NCBI RefSeq assembly: GCF_003003235.1
Contig: NZ_PVUE01000022.1
Coordinates: 18,150 to 82,149, forward strand
Source: Antricoccus suffuscus
GTDB lineage: Bacteria; Actinomycetota; Actinomycetes; Mycobacteriales; Antricoccaceae
Direction of reading: 5' to 3'
Length of the DNA stretch: 64,000 nucleotides
Below are positions 34,537 through 43,758 of the stretch, piece after piece (the stretch's first letter is position 1; each line of letters starts with the position of its first letter). Position numbers and translations under genes: made by a program. A model generated the notes under the pieces. It searched no databases. It saw only the letters and a program-made list of their open reading frames with translations, and was not told the origin of the DNA.

Positions 34537-35674
34537 CGAAGTTGAGTTCGACGAAATCACTACTCGAGAGGCAGATGCTGAGCCTGACGAGCAGAAGGGC
34601 AAGCTCGGTCAGAAGCTCGACGAGCTGAAGGCGAAGTATCCCTGGCTCGACCACCTGATGCGCGCGGGGGAGCGATACACCGAGCGCAACGGTGACATGT
34701 ACGCCGCCAGCATCACTTATCTGACCTTCCTCGCGCTGTTCCCGATCCTGCTGCTGGCGGTCGCCGTCTTCGGGTTCGTCATGCGCGGCAACCCCCAGAT
34801 GTTCGACGACATCAACAAGTCCCTCGCGGAAAGCGTGCCTGGCGGCGCAGGAGACCTGATCGCCAACGCGTTGACTGCGGCCCGTGACCAGGCCACAGGT
34901 ATCGGAATCATTTCGCTTGTGCTGGTTGCCTACACCGGGACTGGCTGGGTGAGCAACCTCCGCAAGGCGACACAGGAGATGTGGGGGCAGCCCCACGAGA
35001 AACAGCCATTTGTCAAACAGTTTCTGGGTGACCTCGGTACCCTGGTCGGTCTTGGACTAGCGCTCGTCGTCTCGATTGGTCTGTCAACAGTTGCCGGCGA
35101 CGTGACGACCTACCTCGTCAAGTTGATCGGACTGGATCATCTTCCGGGGGCGTTCGTGCTGATGAAGATCATCGCGATCGCGGCAGCGTTGATCGCCGAC
35201 GTGCTGCTGTTCCTCTACATCATCGTGACACTGCCGCGACAGAAGCTGCCGTTTCGCGCGGTGTTGCGTGGAGCGCTCTTTGGCGCGATCGGGTTCGAGA
35301 TTCTCAAGGTCGTCGGCACGATCTACATCCCCCGTGTGGCAGCGAGTCCGGCGGCCGGCGTCTTTGGCGCCGTGCTTGGACTTCTCGTGTGGATCAATTT
35401 GATGTCCCGACTAATGCTCGTCACGATCACCTGGACGGCGACCTCGAGACCAGTGCTGGAGATACGCCGGGCGGAGGCCGAGGCGTTGGGCATCGGTAGC
35501 GAGCGGACCCAGCAGGAATCCGAGCTTGCCCGCCTCCAGGCGATCGAAGAGCATCGACGCAACGCGCCGTACTCCCCAGGTGTCGTGCTTGGGGTGCTGC
35601 TCGCGGCCGGTGCCGTCGTCGGCTCGCTGATACCTGGATTCATTCGGCGCTGGTGGGACGCCGAGCGGACATAG
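34517..35674 (+). CDS. YihY/BrkB-family (YhjD-like) inner-membrane protein
   Basis: The 385-residue protein has a charged N-terminal ~60 residues and then the YihY/BrkB pattern: GDMYAASITYLTFLALFPILLLAVAVFG as the first membrane helix, TGTGWVSNLRKATQEMWG, then further helices to about residue 310. A cytoplasmic stretch and a last helix (about 355-373) follow. YhjD was proposed to be involved in lipopolysaccharide-precursor export in E. coli; in actinobacteria the role is unclear. It starts inside the preceding gene (20-base overlap) and ends inside the next one (22-base overlap). Confidence 0.85.
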   Translation: MPQARADEVEFDEITTREADAEPDEQKGKLGQKLDELKAKYPWLDHLMRAGERYTERNGDMYAASITYLTFLALFPILLLAVAVFGFVMRGNPQMFDDINKSLAESVPGGAGDLIANALTAARDQATGIGIISLVLVAYTGTGWVSNLRKATQEMWGQPHEKQPFVKQFLGDLGTLVGLGLALVVSIGLSTVAGDVTTYLVKLIGLDHLPGAFVLMKIIAIAAALIADVLLFLYIIVTLPRQKLPFRAVLRGALFGAIGFEILKVVGTIYIPRVAASPAAGVFGAVLGLLVWINLMSRLMLVTITWTATSRPVLEIRRAEAEALGIGSERTQQESELARLQAIEEHRRNAPYSPGVVLGVLLAAGAVVGSLIPGFIRRWWDAERT

Positions 35675-36597
35675 CCCCCCGACAGATCCCGTCCGGGCTG
35701 CGCGCCCAAGAAAGACTCGGACCGACCTGGGCGGACTGGCTGGCGCGCTTGCCGAGGCTCGCCGACGAGATGCTGCGCGAATGGGACCTGACCGAGGACG
35801 GGGCGCCGATGCACGGCTTCTGCTCGCTGGTGATCCCGGTGCGGGCGGCTGCCGGACAGCGGGCCGTACTCAAGCTTGGGTACGACGGTGACGATGAGTC
35901 TCAGTTCGAGCACCTCGCGCTGCAAGGATGGCACGGGAGCGGCGCCGTACAACTGCTGCGCGCGGAGCCGGGCCGACGCGTGATGCTGCTGGAACGACTA
36001 AAGGCCAGGGATCTTCGTTCGGTCTCCGAGTCAGAGGCGTGCGATGTCGTCGCAGGTCTGTATCCGCGGCTGCACGTGCCGGCGCACCCGCAGCTGCGCT
36101 CGCTCACGTCGTACGTCGAGCGGTGGGCCAATGCGCTCAACACCTTGCCGTCCGATGCCCCGGTCCCACGGCGGCTGGTGGGTCAGGCCGTTGCGTTGGC
36201 CGGCGACTTCGTGGGCGACGAGAGGAGCACGGGTACAACGATCCACGGTGACCTGCATTTCGAAAATGTGCTCGCCGGTGATCGTGAACCGTGGCTAGCC
36301 ATCGACCCCAAGCCGATGTCTGGTGACCCGCACTACGAGGTCGCGCCGATGCTGTGGAACCGCTGGGACGAGCTGGTCGCCTCCGGCGATGTGAGGTCCG
36401 CGGTACAAAGGCGGTTCTATCGGCTGGTCGACGGCGCCGGGCTAGACCCGGACCGGGCCCGCGACTGGGTGGTCGTGCGCATGGTGCTCAACGCGTACTG
36501 GGCGATCGAAGATGCTGGCCGAGCCCGGACCTCGCTTAGCAATGACGATCAGCGATGGATCACTCGCTGCATCGCGATCGCCAAGGCAGTCCAGTAG
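35653..36597 (+). CDS. aminoglycoside 6-phosphotransferase (APH(6))-like kinase
   Basis: The 314-residue protein resembles the streptomycin 6-kinase / hydroxyurea phosphotransferase family. It has VLKLGYDGDDESQFEH, GWHGSGAVQLL, MLLERL, the catalytic loop HGDLHFENVL, and the magnesium motif IDPKPMSGDPHYEV. This order is characteristic of that kinase family. Most chromosomal members of unknown substrate are not proven resistance genes. The GTG start lies 22 bases inside the YihY-like gene, so the two are coupled. A four-copy repeat starts 19 bases after the stop. Confidence 0.8.
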   Translation: MGRRADIAPRQIPSGLRAQERLGPTWADWLARLPRLADEMLREWDLTEDGAPMHGFCSLVIPVRAAAGQRAVLKLGYDGDDESQFEHLALQGWHGSGAVQLLRAEPGRRVMLLERLKARDLRSVSESEACDVVAGLYPRLHVPAHPQLRSLTSYVERWANALNTLPSDAPVPRRLVGQAVALAGDFVGDERSTGTTIHGDLHFENVLAGDREPWLAIDPKPMSGDPHYEVAPMLWNRWDELVASGDVRSAVQRRFYRLVDGAGLDPDRARDWVVVRMVLNAYWAIEDAGRARTSLSNDDQRWITRCIAIAKAVQ

Positions 36598-36616
36598 GGC
36601 TGATCTGTCCTCGGCC

Positions 36617-36700
36617 GCGGACATTCGTGACGGACAGGCGGACATTCGTGACGGACGGGCGGACATTCGTGACGGACGGGCGGAATTTCGTGACGGATCG
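36617..36700. repeat. four-copy 21-nt tandem repeat
   Basis: Four adjacent copies of a 21-nt unit run 36617-36637, 36638-36658, 36659-36679 and 36680-36700. Each begins GCGGACATTCGTGACGGAC. Copies 2 and 3 are identical, copy 1 differs by one base and copy 4 by several. The array lies in the 163-base gap between the kinase gene and the carboxypeptidase stop. No other structure was seen in the gap. Confidence 0.92.
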
Positions 36701-36760
36701 CGCTGGGTGGCGTACGGGGTCTCGGTTCGCAGATCAATAGCGGCGTCCCCCGATCATCGC

Positions 36761-38032
36761 CTAGTGGCGGCGGTCCTTGGGCTTCTTCTTGTTCTTGGAG
36801 TGCACCGGTGCGGCGATCCAGATCGCCCCGCCGACGAGCAGGACCAGGATCGGGATCGCCGGCCACAGCGGCACGCCATGGCTTCGGGGAGTGGTCTCGG
36901 CGACCGGTGTGCCGGCTCCATCGCTGAGCGCGGGCGCCGATGATCCGATCGATTCCGACACGGAGGCCGGTTGTTCGGAGACCTCGCCGGGTACGACGAG
37001 TTTGCCGAGGCCGCTGGTCGTCGCCGGCGTGCTGAATCCCCAGTCGAGAAGCGCGGCCGCCTGCTGCCACGTCTGTACCGGAGTCTGCTCGGCCTGCATG
37101 AGGCTCACGATCAGCGTGCGACCGTTTTGTGCCGCAGCGCCCACGAACGTGTGCCGGGCGGCGTCGGTAAATCCGGTCTTCCCGCCTAATGCGCCCGGGT
37201 ACTGGTGGGTGAGCAGCTTGTCTTGAGTGCTGTAGTTGAGCGGGCCGTACTTCGGCGGCACCGGCGGCAGCTGGCCGGTGAGCTCACCGGCGATCTTGAG
37301 TGTCGCGGGGTTACTGATGATTTCACGTAGGAAGATGCATAGGTCGTACGGCGACGAGCTCTGCCCGCTGACATCCAGGCCAGAAACGGTTCCGGCGATC
37401 GTGTCGTATGCCTGGAGCTCCTTTGCTTTTGCGTTCATCAGGGACAGCGACTTGGAGACTCCGCCGGCGCCTTCGGCCAGCATCTGGGCTGCGTCGTTGC
37501 CGGATTGCAGGACAAGCGCATTCCAGAGTTGGGCGACGGTGTATTGGCCGTTCTCGACGATTCCGACCCGGCTCCCTTCGACACTGGCGTCTTCGTGAGT
37601 CGCGGTCAGGATCTGGTTTGGGTCCAGCAGGGGGTAGAGCGTCGTCATGGTGAGCAGCTTGAGGGTGCTGGCGGGGTAGTAGCGCCCATGCGGATCTTGA
37701 GCGGCCAGGATCTGACCGGAAGTAGCATCGGCGATGACCCACCCCTTGGCGTCGATCCCGCCCGGCAGGGCGGGTGTGCCGGGTGCTTGTACGCGGGCGC
37801 GCGTGTCGAGTCCGGGGCCGCCGATCGTAATTCCATCTGGCCCGAATCCCTGTGGTGGTCCGGCAGGATACGGCGCGGTTGGGGTCGGTGCTGACGCGTC
37901 GATGGATGGCGATGGCGGACTCGATGGGTCTGCGGAGGCCACTGGTCCGCCGGTGATGAGCATGCCGAGGGTGGCTACCGTCGCGAGTATTCTGGGCGCC
38001 TTTGGGCGGCGTCCTGCGCGGCGGTGGAACAT
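36761..38032 (-). CDS. D-alanyl-D-alanine carboxypeptidase (penicillin-binding protein)
   Basis: The 423-residue protein has a signal peptide, a Pro/Ser-rich linker (about 35-90), and a serine peptidase (S11) domain with SxxK at S122-K125 (PASTLK), SGN at 177-179 and KTG at 285-287. A C-terminal Pro/Ser-rich linker and one transmembrane helix (about 391-410) end in a basic tail (KNKKKPKDRRH). It trims pentapeptide stems in the envelope. The mature domain should lie outside the membrane. The substrate range is not fixed by sequence. Confidence 0.93.
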   Translation of the reverse strand: MFHRRAGRRPKAPRILATVATLGMLITGGPVASADPSSPPSPSIDASAPTPTAPYPAGPPQGFGPDGITIGGPGLDTRARVQAPGTPALPGGIDAKGWVIADATSGQILAAQDPHGRYYPASTLKLLTMTTLYPLLDPNQILTATHEDASVEGSRVGIVENGQYTVAQLWNALVLQSGNDAAQMLAEGAGGVSKSLSLMNAKAKELQAYDTIAGTVSGLDVSGQSSSPYDLCIFLREIISNPATLKIAGELTGQLPPVPPKYGPLNYSTQDKLLTHQYPGALGGKTGFTDAARHTFVGAAAQNGRTLIVSLMQAEQTPVQTWQQAAALLDWGFSTPATTSGLGKLVVPGEVSEQPASVSESIGSSAPALSDGAGTPVAETTPRSHGVPLWPAIPILVLLVGGAIWIAAPVHSKNKKKPKDRRH

Positions 38033-38139
38033 CCCTCGACTCTAACGAGGCAGCGGGTAAAACCGCCGTACGATCGGGGTGTGGCGAATCCGGCAAAGAT
38101 CCCTGCGTGACCTGCGTTTCAGGTGGGTTAGCAGGACTA

Positions 38140-39057
38140 TTACTTGATCGCCCCGGGTCCCACCGCGGCTAGTGCCGGGTCTTTCAGCGGTGACAGTTTG
38201 GTCTTACGCTGCTGCCGGTTGGACAGATACTGCGCGAACTTCGATAGCGAGTAGTTGATCAGCACGTAGACGGTGCCGAGGATCAATGCCATCGGGATGT
38301 AGTTGCGCAGCGTCGGATTGGCCGCGATCAGTTGACCGGACCGGACGAACTCTTCGAATGCCACGATGAAGCCCAGCGACGTGTCCTTGAGCGCTACGAC
38401 GCTTTGACTGACGATCGCCGGCAGCATGGTGCGGATCGCCTGGGGGGCAAGAATCATTCGCAGCGTCTGTGTCGGCCGCAGACCGATCGAGTACGCCGCT
38501 TCGCGTTGGCCGGTGGGCACCGAGTTGACCCCGGCCCGCAGGATCTCGGCAAGCACCGACCCGTTATACAGCGTGAGGCCGAGAATCAGGCTGGCCAGCG
38601 CGCCCTGGCTGCGTCCGAGACCGAGATTGTCCATGACGTCCGTGACGCCGATGCTGTCGAAGAAGCCCTGCATCGCGTGCGCATAGCGCAGGAAGATAAA
38701 CAGGATCAGCAGCACGAGGGGTACGGCGCGGAAGAACTCCACCACAATCGTGCCGATCCACCGAATGGGAGCGATCGTGGATAGGCGCATGGATCCGAAG
38801 ATCGCGCCGAAAATCAGTGCCAGGATAATCGAGAATACGGCCGCGATGAGCGTGTTGAGCAGACCGTTGGCGAGTGTGCGAATGACATTGGGATTGACGA
38901 ACGGATCCCACATTTTCGACTCGAACTGGCCGCTCTGGTTGAACTTGTAGACGATGAATCCAAGGAAGGCGACGATGATCACGACACCGACGGTGCCGAA
39001 CACCCGCTGCCGTGCGCGACCCTTGGGCCCGGGCGCGTCGAACAGGACGTTGCTCAT
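38140..39057 (-). CDS. gluD: glutamate-type ABC transporter permease (GluD-like)
   Basis: The 305-residue permease of a polar amino acid importer has about five or six transmembrane segments and the conserved EAA loop region (SIGLRPTQTLRMILAPQAIRTMLPA) that contacts the ATPase. Its start overlaps gluC by 4 bases. It is the last of four genes in the order gluA-gluB-gluC-gluD. No terminator is obvious after it; the 107-base gap to the carboxypeptidase start carries only a 5-bp hairpin. Confidence 0.9.
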   Translation of the reverse strand: MSNVLFDAPGPKGRARQRVFGTVGVVIIVAFLGFIVYKFNQSGQFESKMWDPFVNPNVIRTLANGLLNTLIAAVFSIILALIFGAIFGSMRLSTIAPIRWIGTIVVEFFRAVPLVLLILFIFLRYAHAMQGFFDSIGVTDVMDNLGLGRSQGALASLILGLTLYNGSVLAEILRAGVNSVPTGQREAAYSIGLRPTQTLRMILAPQAIRTMLPAIVSQSVVALKDTSLGFIVAFEEFVRSGQLIAANPTLRNYIPMALILGTVYVLINYSLSKFAQYLSNRQQRKTKLSPLKDPALAAVGPGAIK

Positions 39058-39704
39058 CGCTTGACCTCCAGCTTGCGCTCCAGCAATCGTGCCGCCCCTG
39101 ATATTGCGAAGACGATGATGATGTAGCCGGCCGCCGTACCGGCGAATACGGCGTAGATGGACTGCGGATGGTCACGCACGAGGCTATCCATTTGGTACGC
39201 CGCCTCCGTGATGCCGAAGGCCTCGACGATCGCGGTGTTCTTGACGAGCGCGATGAAGACGCTGGCCAACGGCGGAATGACTGCCCGAAACGCCTGCGGC
39301 AGGATTACTAGTGACAGGTTTTGCTGGAAGGTCAGTCCGATGGAACGCGCTGCCTCGGCCTGCCCGACGTTGACCGAGTTGATGCCCGATCGCAGCGCCT
39401 CGCACACGAACGCGGCGGTGTAGATGGACATTGCGGCTGCCGCGAAGGCGAAGAGGTGGTCGCCGGTGATACCGAGCTGGGGTAGGCCGAAGATGAAAAG
39501 TACGAACAGCAGCACCAACGGGGTGTTGCGGAAGATGTTGACGTACGACGTACCGATTGCCCGGAAGACCGGTACCGGTGACACCCGGAAACTCGCGAGT
39601 ATAGTGCCGAGGATCAGGGCGCAGACCCCCGCGATCGCGCTGAGCGCGAGAGTCTTACCGAACCCGCTGAGCAGGTCCGGCAAGTTGTCGATCAGTACGT
39701 TCAC
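39054..39704 (-). CDS. gluC: glutamate-type ABC transporter permease (GluC-like)
   Basis: The 216-residue permease has five hydrophobic segments and the EAA motif (EAARSIGLTFQQNLSLVILPQAFRAVIPPLAS). FRNTPLVLLFVLFIFGLPQLG is typical of the GluC/HisM family. It pairs with GluD and overlaps it by 4 bases. Its start is 81 bases after gluB, and that gap holds a hairpin. Confidence 0.9.
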   Translation of the reverse strand: MNVLIDNLPDLLSGFGKTLALSAIAGVCALILGTILASFRVSPVPVFRAIGTSYVNIFRNTPLVLLFVLFIFGLPQLGITGDHLFAFAAAAMSIYTAAFVCEALRSGINSVNVGQAEAARSIGLTFQQNLSLVILPQAFRAVIPPLASVFIALVKNTAIVEAFGITEAAYQMDSLVRDHPQSIYAVFAGTAAGYIIIVFAISGAARLLERKLEVKR

Positions 39705-39742
39705 GTACGACGTCCTTCCATCTGCCTATCGACATGAGCCCG

Positions 39743-39777
39743 GTGGGGCGTGACCGCCGACGGCGATCACGCCCCAC
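39743..39777 (-). terminator. intergenic stem-loop between gluB and gluC
   Basis: A perfect 11-bp stem GTGGGGCGTGA / TCACGCCCCAC surrounds a 13-base loop that can itself pair (CCGCC/GGCG). It lies after the gluB stop. There is no U-tract, so it may stabilise gluB mRNA or cause partial termination. Confidence 0.6.
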
Positions 39778-39785
39778 GCCTGGGA

Positions 39786-40661
39786 CTATGCGCAGGCGTC
39801 AACCGTCGGTGGCTTCGGCGCGTCAACCTTGGCCTTGCCGAGGGTGTCCTTGAAGGCCTGCTCCCACGATCCGTCTTTGAACGAGTCTTTGATCGTCGTG
39901 GACAGGAACTCGCAGAACTTGGTGTCGCCCTTAGCGAAGCCGATGCCGTAGCGCTCCTCGCTGAACGTGTCGCCTACAACCTTGAGCTTGTCGGGGTCCT
40001 GAGCGGCGTAGCCGAGCAGGATCGGGCCGTCGGTGGTGACCGCGTCAACGGTCTTGTTCAACAGTGCCTGCACGCACTCGGAGTAGGTGCCGAACGGTTT
40101 CGGTGTGGCGCCGTACTTCTCCTCGACGGTTTTGATCGAGGTCGAGCCGGTGACCGAGCAGACGCCCTTGCCGGTGAGGTCATCCGGGCCCTTGATCGAG
40201 TCGTCGTCCGAACGCACCAGCAGCTGCTGGCCGGTGACGTAGTAGGGGCCTGCCATGCCGACGATCTGCTTGCGTTCGTCGGTGATCGAGTACGACGCGA
40301 CGACGATGTCGACGGTGCCGTTCTGTAGGAACGGTTCGCGGTTCTTCGAGACGGTCTCGACCCACTGGATCTTGTCCGCCGGAATACCGAGCTTTGCTGC
40401 GACGATCTTGGCGATCTCGATGTCGAAGCCCACGGGCCCGGACTTGGATGGGTCTTTGTAGCCGAGGCCGGGCTGATCGAATTTCACGCCGATCTTGATG
40501 GACTGCGCCTTGTTGAGCGCCTCCATCTTCGTGCCGGCGTCAAACGAAACCGACTTGTCGACTTTGGGCTGGTTGCTGCTGTCGTCTTTGGCCTTGCCGC
40601 AGCCGGTGATAGCCAGCGCGAGCGCGGCAATTGCCGCAACTGCCGCAATCTTGGTCCGCAT
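39786..40661 (-). CDS. gluB: glutamate-type ABC transporter substrate-binding lipoprotein (GluB-like)
   Basis: The 291-residue protein starts with a lipoprotein signal (MRTKIAAVAAIAALALAITG-C21) and continues as a family 3 solute-binding protein: GVKFDQPGLGYKDP, GFDIEIAKIVAAKLG, NGTVDIVVASYSIT, then VTTDGPILLGYA. Proteins of this type bind glutamate, glutamine or related polar amino acids at the outer face. The frame is open upstream but the lipobox fixes the start at 40661. A hairpin follows the stop. Confidence 0.92.
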   Translation of the reverse strand: MRTKIAAVAAIAALALAITGCGKAKDDSSNQPKVDKSVSFDAGTKMEALNKAQSIKIGVKFDQPGLGYKDPSKSGPVGFDIEIAKIVAAKLGIPADKIQWVETVSKNREPFLQNGTVDIVVASYSITDERKQIVGMAGPYYVTGQQLLVRSDDDSIKGPDDLTGKGVCSVTGSTSIKTVEEKYGATPKPFGTYSECVQALLNKTVDAVTTDGPILLGYAAQDPDKLKVVGDTFSEERYGIGFAKGDTKFCEFLSTTIKDSFKDGSWEQAFKDTLGKAKVDAPKPPTVDACA

Positions 40662-40783
40662 GGGGGTCCCTCTCATCTTTTGGTTGGTTAGCGGATTACT
40701 GGAGGTGGGGACGCGGACGTGGGGCGTCCGGTCTGGTTGGTTACCGATCTGCGTCATCGTGACGGGACCTGGACGTTGGGGCT

Positions 40784-41548
40784 CTAGTGGTTGAGGATCT
40801 TTCCGAGGAAGTCCCGGGCACGATCGGACTTCGGGTTGCTGAAGAACTCGTCCGGCGGCGCCTGCTCGACGATTTGTCCGTCGGCCATGAAGATGACGCG
40901 ATCGGCCGCCTTGTGGGCGAAACCCATCTCGTGGGTGACCACGACCATGGTCATGCCCTCCTTCGCCAGCTGCACGATGACGTCGAGGACCTCCTGAACC
41001 ATCTCAGGGTCGAGCGCTGAGGTGGGCTCGTCGAACAGCATGACCTTGGGATGCATCGCCAGCGAGCGGGCGATGGCGACCCGTTGCTGCTGCCCACCGG
41101 ACAGCTGTGCGGGCATCTTGGATGCCTGGTTTCCGATGCCGACTCGGTCGAGCAGCTTCATGCCCTCTTCCTCGGCGTCCTTCTTCGACATCTTCTTGAC
41201 CTTGATCGGCCCGAGCGTGACGTTGTCGAGGATCGACTTGTGTGCAAATAGATTGAAGCTCTGGAAAACCATGCCGACCTCGGCCCGCAACGCCGCCAGT
41301 TCCTTACCCTCTTCGGGAAGTATCTTGCCGTCGATGACGATCTCGCCCTCACCGATCGTCTCGAGTCGGTTGATGCAGCGGCACAGCGTGGACTTACCGG
41401 ACCCTGATGGGCCGAGTACGACGACTACCTCGCCACGATTGACGTCGAGGTTGACGTCTTTGAGGACATGCAAGTCGCCGTACCACTTGTTAACGCCCTT
41501 GATCTGCACAAGCGCAGATGGCGGTGCGCTCACGTTCGCTTCGCTCAT
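40784..41548 (-). CDS. gluA: glutamate-type ABC transporter ATPase (GluA-like)
   Basis: The 254-residue ATPase has Walker [10 protein letters not shown] (46-54), a Q-loop ([14 protein letters not shown]), the signature [17 protein letters not shown], Walker [13 protein letters not shown], and the switch VVTHEMGFA. It drives the importer with GluB, GluC and GluD. ATG 41548 is preferred; a GTG at 41599 is also in frame. No clear Shine-Dalgarno precedes either, so a leaderless start is possible. The S9 peptidase stop lies 72 bases upstream. Confidence 0.92.
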   Translation of the reverse strand: MSEANVSAPPSALVQIKGVNKWYGDLHVLKDVNLDVNRGEVVVVLGPSGSGKSTLCRCINRLETIGEGEIVIDGKILPEEGKELAALRAEVGMVFQSFNLFAHKSILDNVTLGPIKVKKMSKKDAEEEGMKLLDRVGIGNQASKMPAQLSGGQQQRVAIARSLAMHPKVMLFDEPTSALDPEMVQEVLDVIVQLAKEGMTMVVVTHEMGFAHKAADRVIFMADGQIVEQAPPDEFFSNPKSDRARDFLGKILNH

Positions 41549-41620
41549 GGGGGAAAACACTACTTGTGATTGGCGCAAAATCTGGGTATCTGCGGTCACA
41601 GACGTGTTACAGATGTGTGA

Positions 41621-43555
41621 TCAAAATACGGACCGCCGGCCGCCCGGCTCCGGTTGCAGATCGAAGACGTCGAGGTAGAACGACAGCTCGGCCTCGTAGG
41701 TGCGTTTGATCGACGATGCGAACCGAAATCCATGGCCCTCGTCGGCGAACTCGACGAGCTCTACCGTCCCGCCTCGCTCCTCAATTGCGTGGACCATGGC
41801 TTGTGCTTGGTTTGGCGGCACAACCTTGTCCTCCAGGCCCTGCAGCAGCAGGATCGGCGCGGTGATCTCGGCCGCGTTGTGCAGGGGAGAGCGCTCCCGG
41901 AAAGTGGCGGCCGCGCGGGGATACGGCCCGATGAGACCGTCGAGGTACGACGACTCGAACTTATGGGTGTCCTTGGCTAGCAGCTCGAGGTCGGCGACGC
42001 CGAAGTGGCTCGCGCCTGCCGCGAATGTCTCGGTGGTCGACAGCGCGCGCAACACGGTGTAGCCGCCCGCGCTCGAGCCGCGAATCGCGATGCGATGCCG
42101 ATCAACCTGACCGCCATCGGCGAGTGACAGCGCGCCGCTCACGCAGTCGGCGACGTCGACCAACCCCCAGTTGCCGCGCAGCTTCTCTCGGTAGGCCCGA
42201 CCGTAACCGGAGCTTCCGCGGTAATTGACGTCGAGCAACGCGAACCCGCGGCTGGTCCAGAATTGAGCATGCAGGCTGTAGGCGGGTAGCGCGGCGGCCG
42301 TCGGCCCGCCGTGCACATTCACAAGCAGTGGTGGTGGTGGGGCCTGCGGCGCTTCTGTCTGGCGCTCCCCGGCCGGCGGGTAGAAGTAGCCGTGGCAGAT
42401 TTCGTTGTCGGTGGTCACCCATTCGACCGGTTGTGCGCGCGATACGGGTGCGGTTGGTGCAGGGCCGGCCCTCTGCAGGTCCACCGTGCGACCGTCGACC
42501 GGGTCGAGGGAGGTGACCGCGGATGGTCGGTCGTGGAAAGCCAGCACCGCGACAATGCGTCCGGCGCCGGCGGCGAGGTGCGTCGCGTCGGCGATGTCGA
42601 GGCCGAGGTCGCGTAGCTCGCGAGTATCGGTGTCCAGTACGCCGAGCCGCGCGGTGCCCGCCTCCGACCAATGGCAGGCGATCGTGCGTTCGTCGAGGAC
42701 GGCGAAGCTGGCCATGCCGAGCGACCATTGCGGTGCCGCGAACTCGGCATCCAGCGGATGAAGTGGCTCGACCTCGTCATCGTTGAATAGGTAGAGGTTG
42801 GACCATCCGGTGCGGTCGCTGACGAATACGAGGCGCCCGTCCGGCAGCCACCGCGGTTGTCCGGCCGCTTCGTCGGGGCCGCCCGCGACGACCGTTCGAC
42901 CGCTGATCATGGACCCACGGTGGTAGGCGGCTACTTGAACCCGGCTGGTGTCCCAGGGCATGTCTGGGTGGTCCCATGCGACCCAGGCCAGCCGTGATCG
43001 GTCCGGTGACAGCGACGGCCCGGACACGAAGTCACTCGCCGGTGTGATGACGGTGCCGGGGTCGGGGTTGTCGCCGTACAAGGGAATTTCGACGATCTCG
43101 TTGAGCGGCTCGCGGGTTGAGGTGAGGTGGTTTTCGCGCACGGCCAGTACGACGCCGAGGTCCGGGTAGACCTGGATGTCGGCGTACCGGGCCTTATGCG
43201 TGAGCGTCGCGGCCGGCGTGATCGCGACCGGTTCGGTGTCTCCAGGGCCGAACCGCCACAGTCGCGCGTCGGGGAAGTTGGAGAAGACCACAACGCCGTC
43301 GCGTACGCCGTACGCGCCGCCGCCGTACTCATGTACGCCCGTCATTAGGGCGAACGTGGACGCGAGGACCGGTCGGGCGGGGCCGCCCGCTGTTCGCCGG
43401 ACCAACGCCGGCCGGCCATTGTTGTCCGACCGGCTCTCAAGCCAGTAGACGGTGTCTCCGTCGCAGTTCACGGACGACAGCTTTACCGAGTCACCGGCAA
43501 GACGCTCAGGGGTGATCGATGAGGGCCAGGTGCCGTAAGGCGTGGGTGTGATCAC
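41621..43555 (-). CDS. S9-family prolyl oligopeptidase / acylaminoacyl peptidase
   Basis: The 644-residue serine peptidase has an N-terminal beta-propeller (about 1-370, with repeats such as GPSLSPDRSRLAWVAWDHP and QPRWLPDGRLVFVSDRTG) and a C-terminal alpha/beta hydrolase domain. There the nucleophile lies in RGSSAGGYT, the acid in GLEDKVVP and the histidine in DEGHGF. HGGPTAA forms the oxyanion site. No signal peptide is present, so it should act in the cytosol on short peptides. The start is GTG. It is divergent from the nucleoside transporter operon with a 203-base gap. Confidence 0.93.
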   Translation of the reverse strand: MITPTPYGTWPSSITPERLAGDSVKLSSVNCDGDTVYWLESRSDNNGRPALVRRTAGGPARPVLASTFALMTGVHEYGGGAYGVRDGVVVFSNFPDARLWRFGPGDTEPVAITPAATLTHKARYADIQVYPDLGVVLAVRENHLTSTREPLNEIVEIPLYGDNPDPGTVITPASDFVSGPSLSPDRSRLAWVAWDHPDMPWDTSRVQVAAYHRGSMISGRTVVAGGPDEAAGQPRWLPDGRLVFVSDRTGWSNLYLFNDDEVEPLHPLDAEFAAPQWSLGMASFAVLDERTIACHWSEAGTARLGVLDTDTRELRDLGLDIADATHLAAGAGRIVAVLAFHDRPSAVTSLDPVDGRTVDLQRAGPAPTAPVSRAQPVEWVTTDNEICHGYFYPPAGERQTEAPQAPPPPLLVNVHGGPTAAALPAYSLHAQFWTSRGFALLDVNYRGSSGYGRAYREKLRGNWGLVDVADCVSGALSLADGGQVDRHRIAIRGSSAGGYTVLRALSTTETFAAGASHFGVADLELLAKDTHKFESSYLDGLIGPYPRAAATFRERSPLHNAAEITAPILLLQGLEDKVVPPNQAQAMVHAIEERGGTVELVEFADEGHGFRFASSIKRTYEAELSFYLDVFDLQPEPGGRRSVF

Positions 43556-43758
43556 CGCGCCAGGCTATCGGACACGACCGACATGCGGTCCGTACGGCGG
43601 GGCGCCAAGTCATTGGTTGCAACGCTTTGGTTTCGGCGCGTCGATTCCGGTGTATTCGTGTGAGTTCTCGGTCTACTCTGGGCGCCTGTTGAAATTTGCG
43701 GTTGCAAAACGGTCGGTGCGTACCGTCACCGGCAGCCGCCGTCTGAAAGGAGACGGTC

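Noticed and set aside
36617..36700. CRISPR array
   Set aside because: The 21-nt units abut each other with no unique spacers, and no cas genes are present.
41596..41620. CRP/GlxR site before gluA
   Set aside because: TCACA and TGTGA are present but in inverted order and 15 bases apart, which does not match TGTGA-N6-TCACA.
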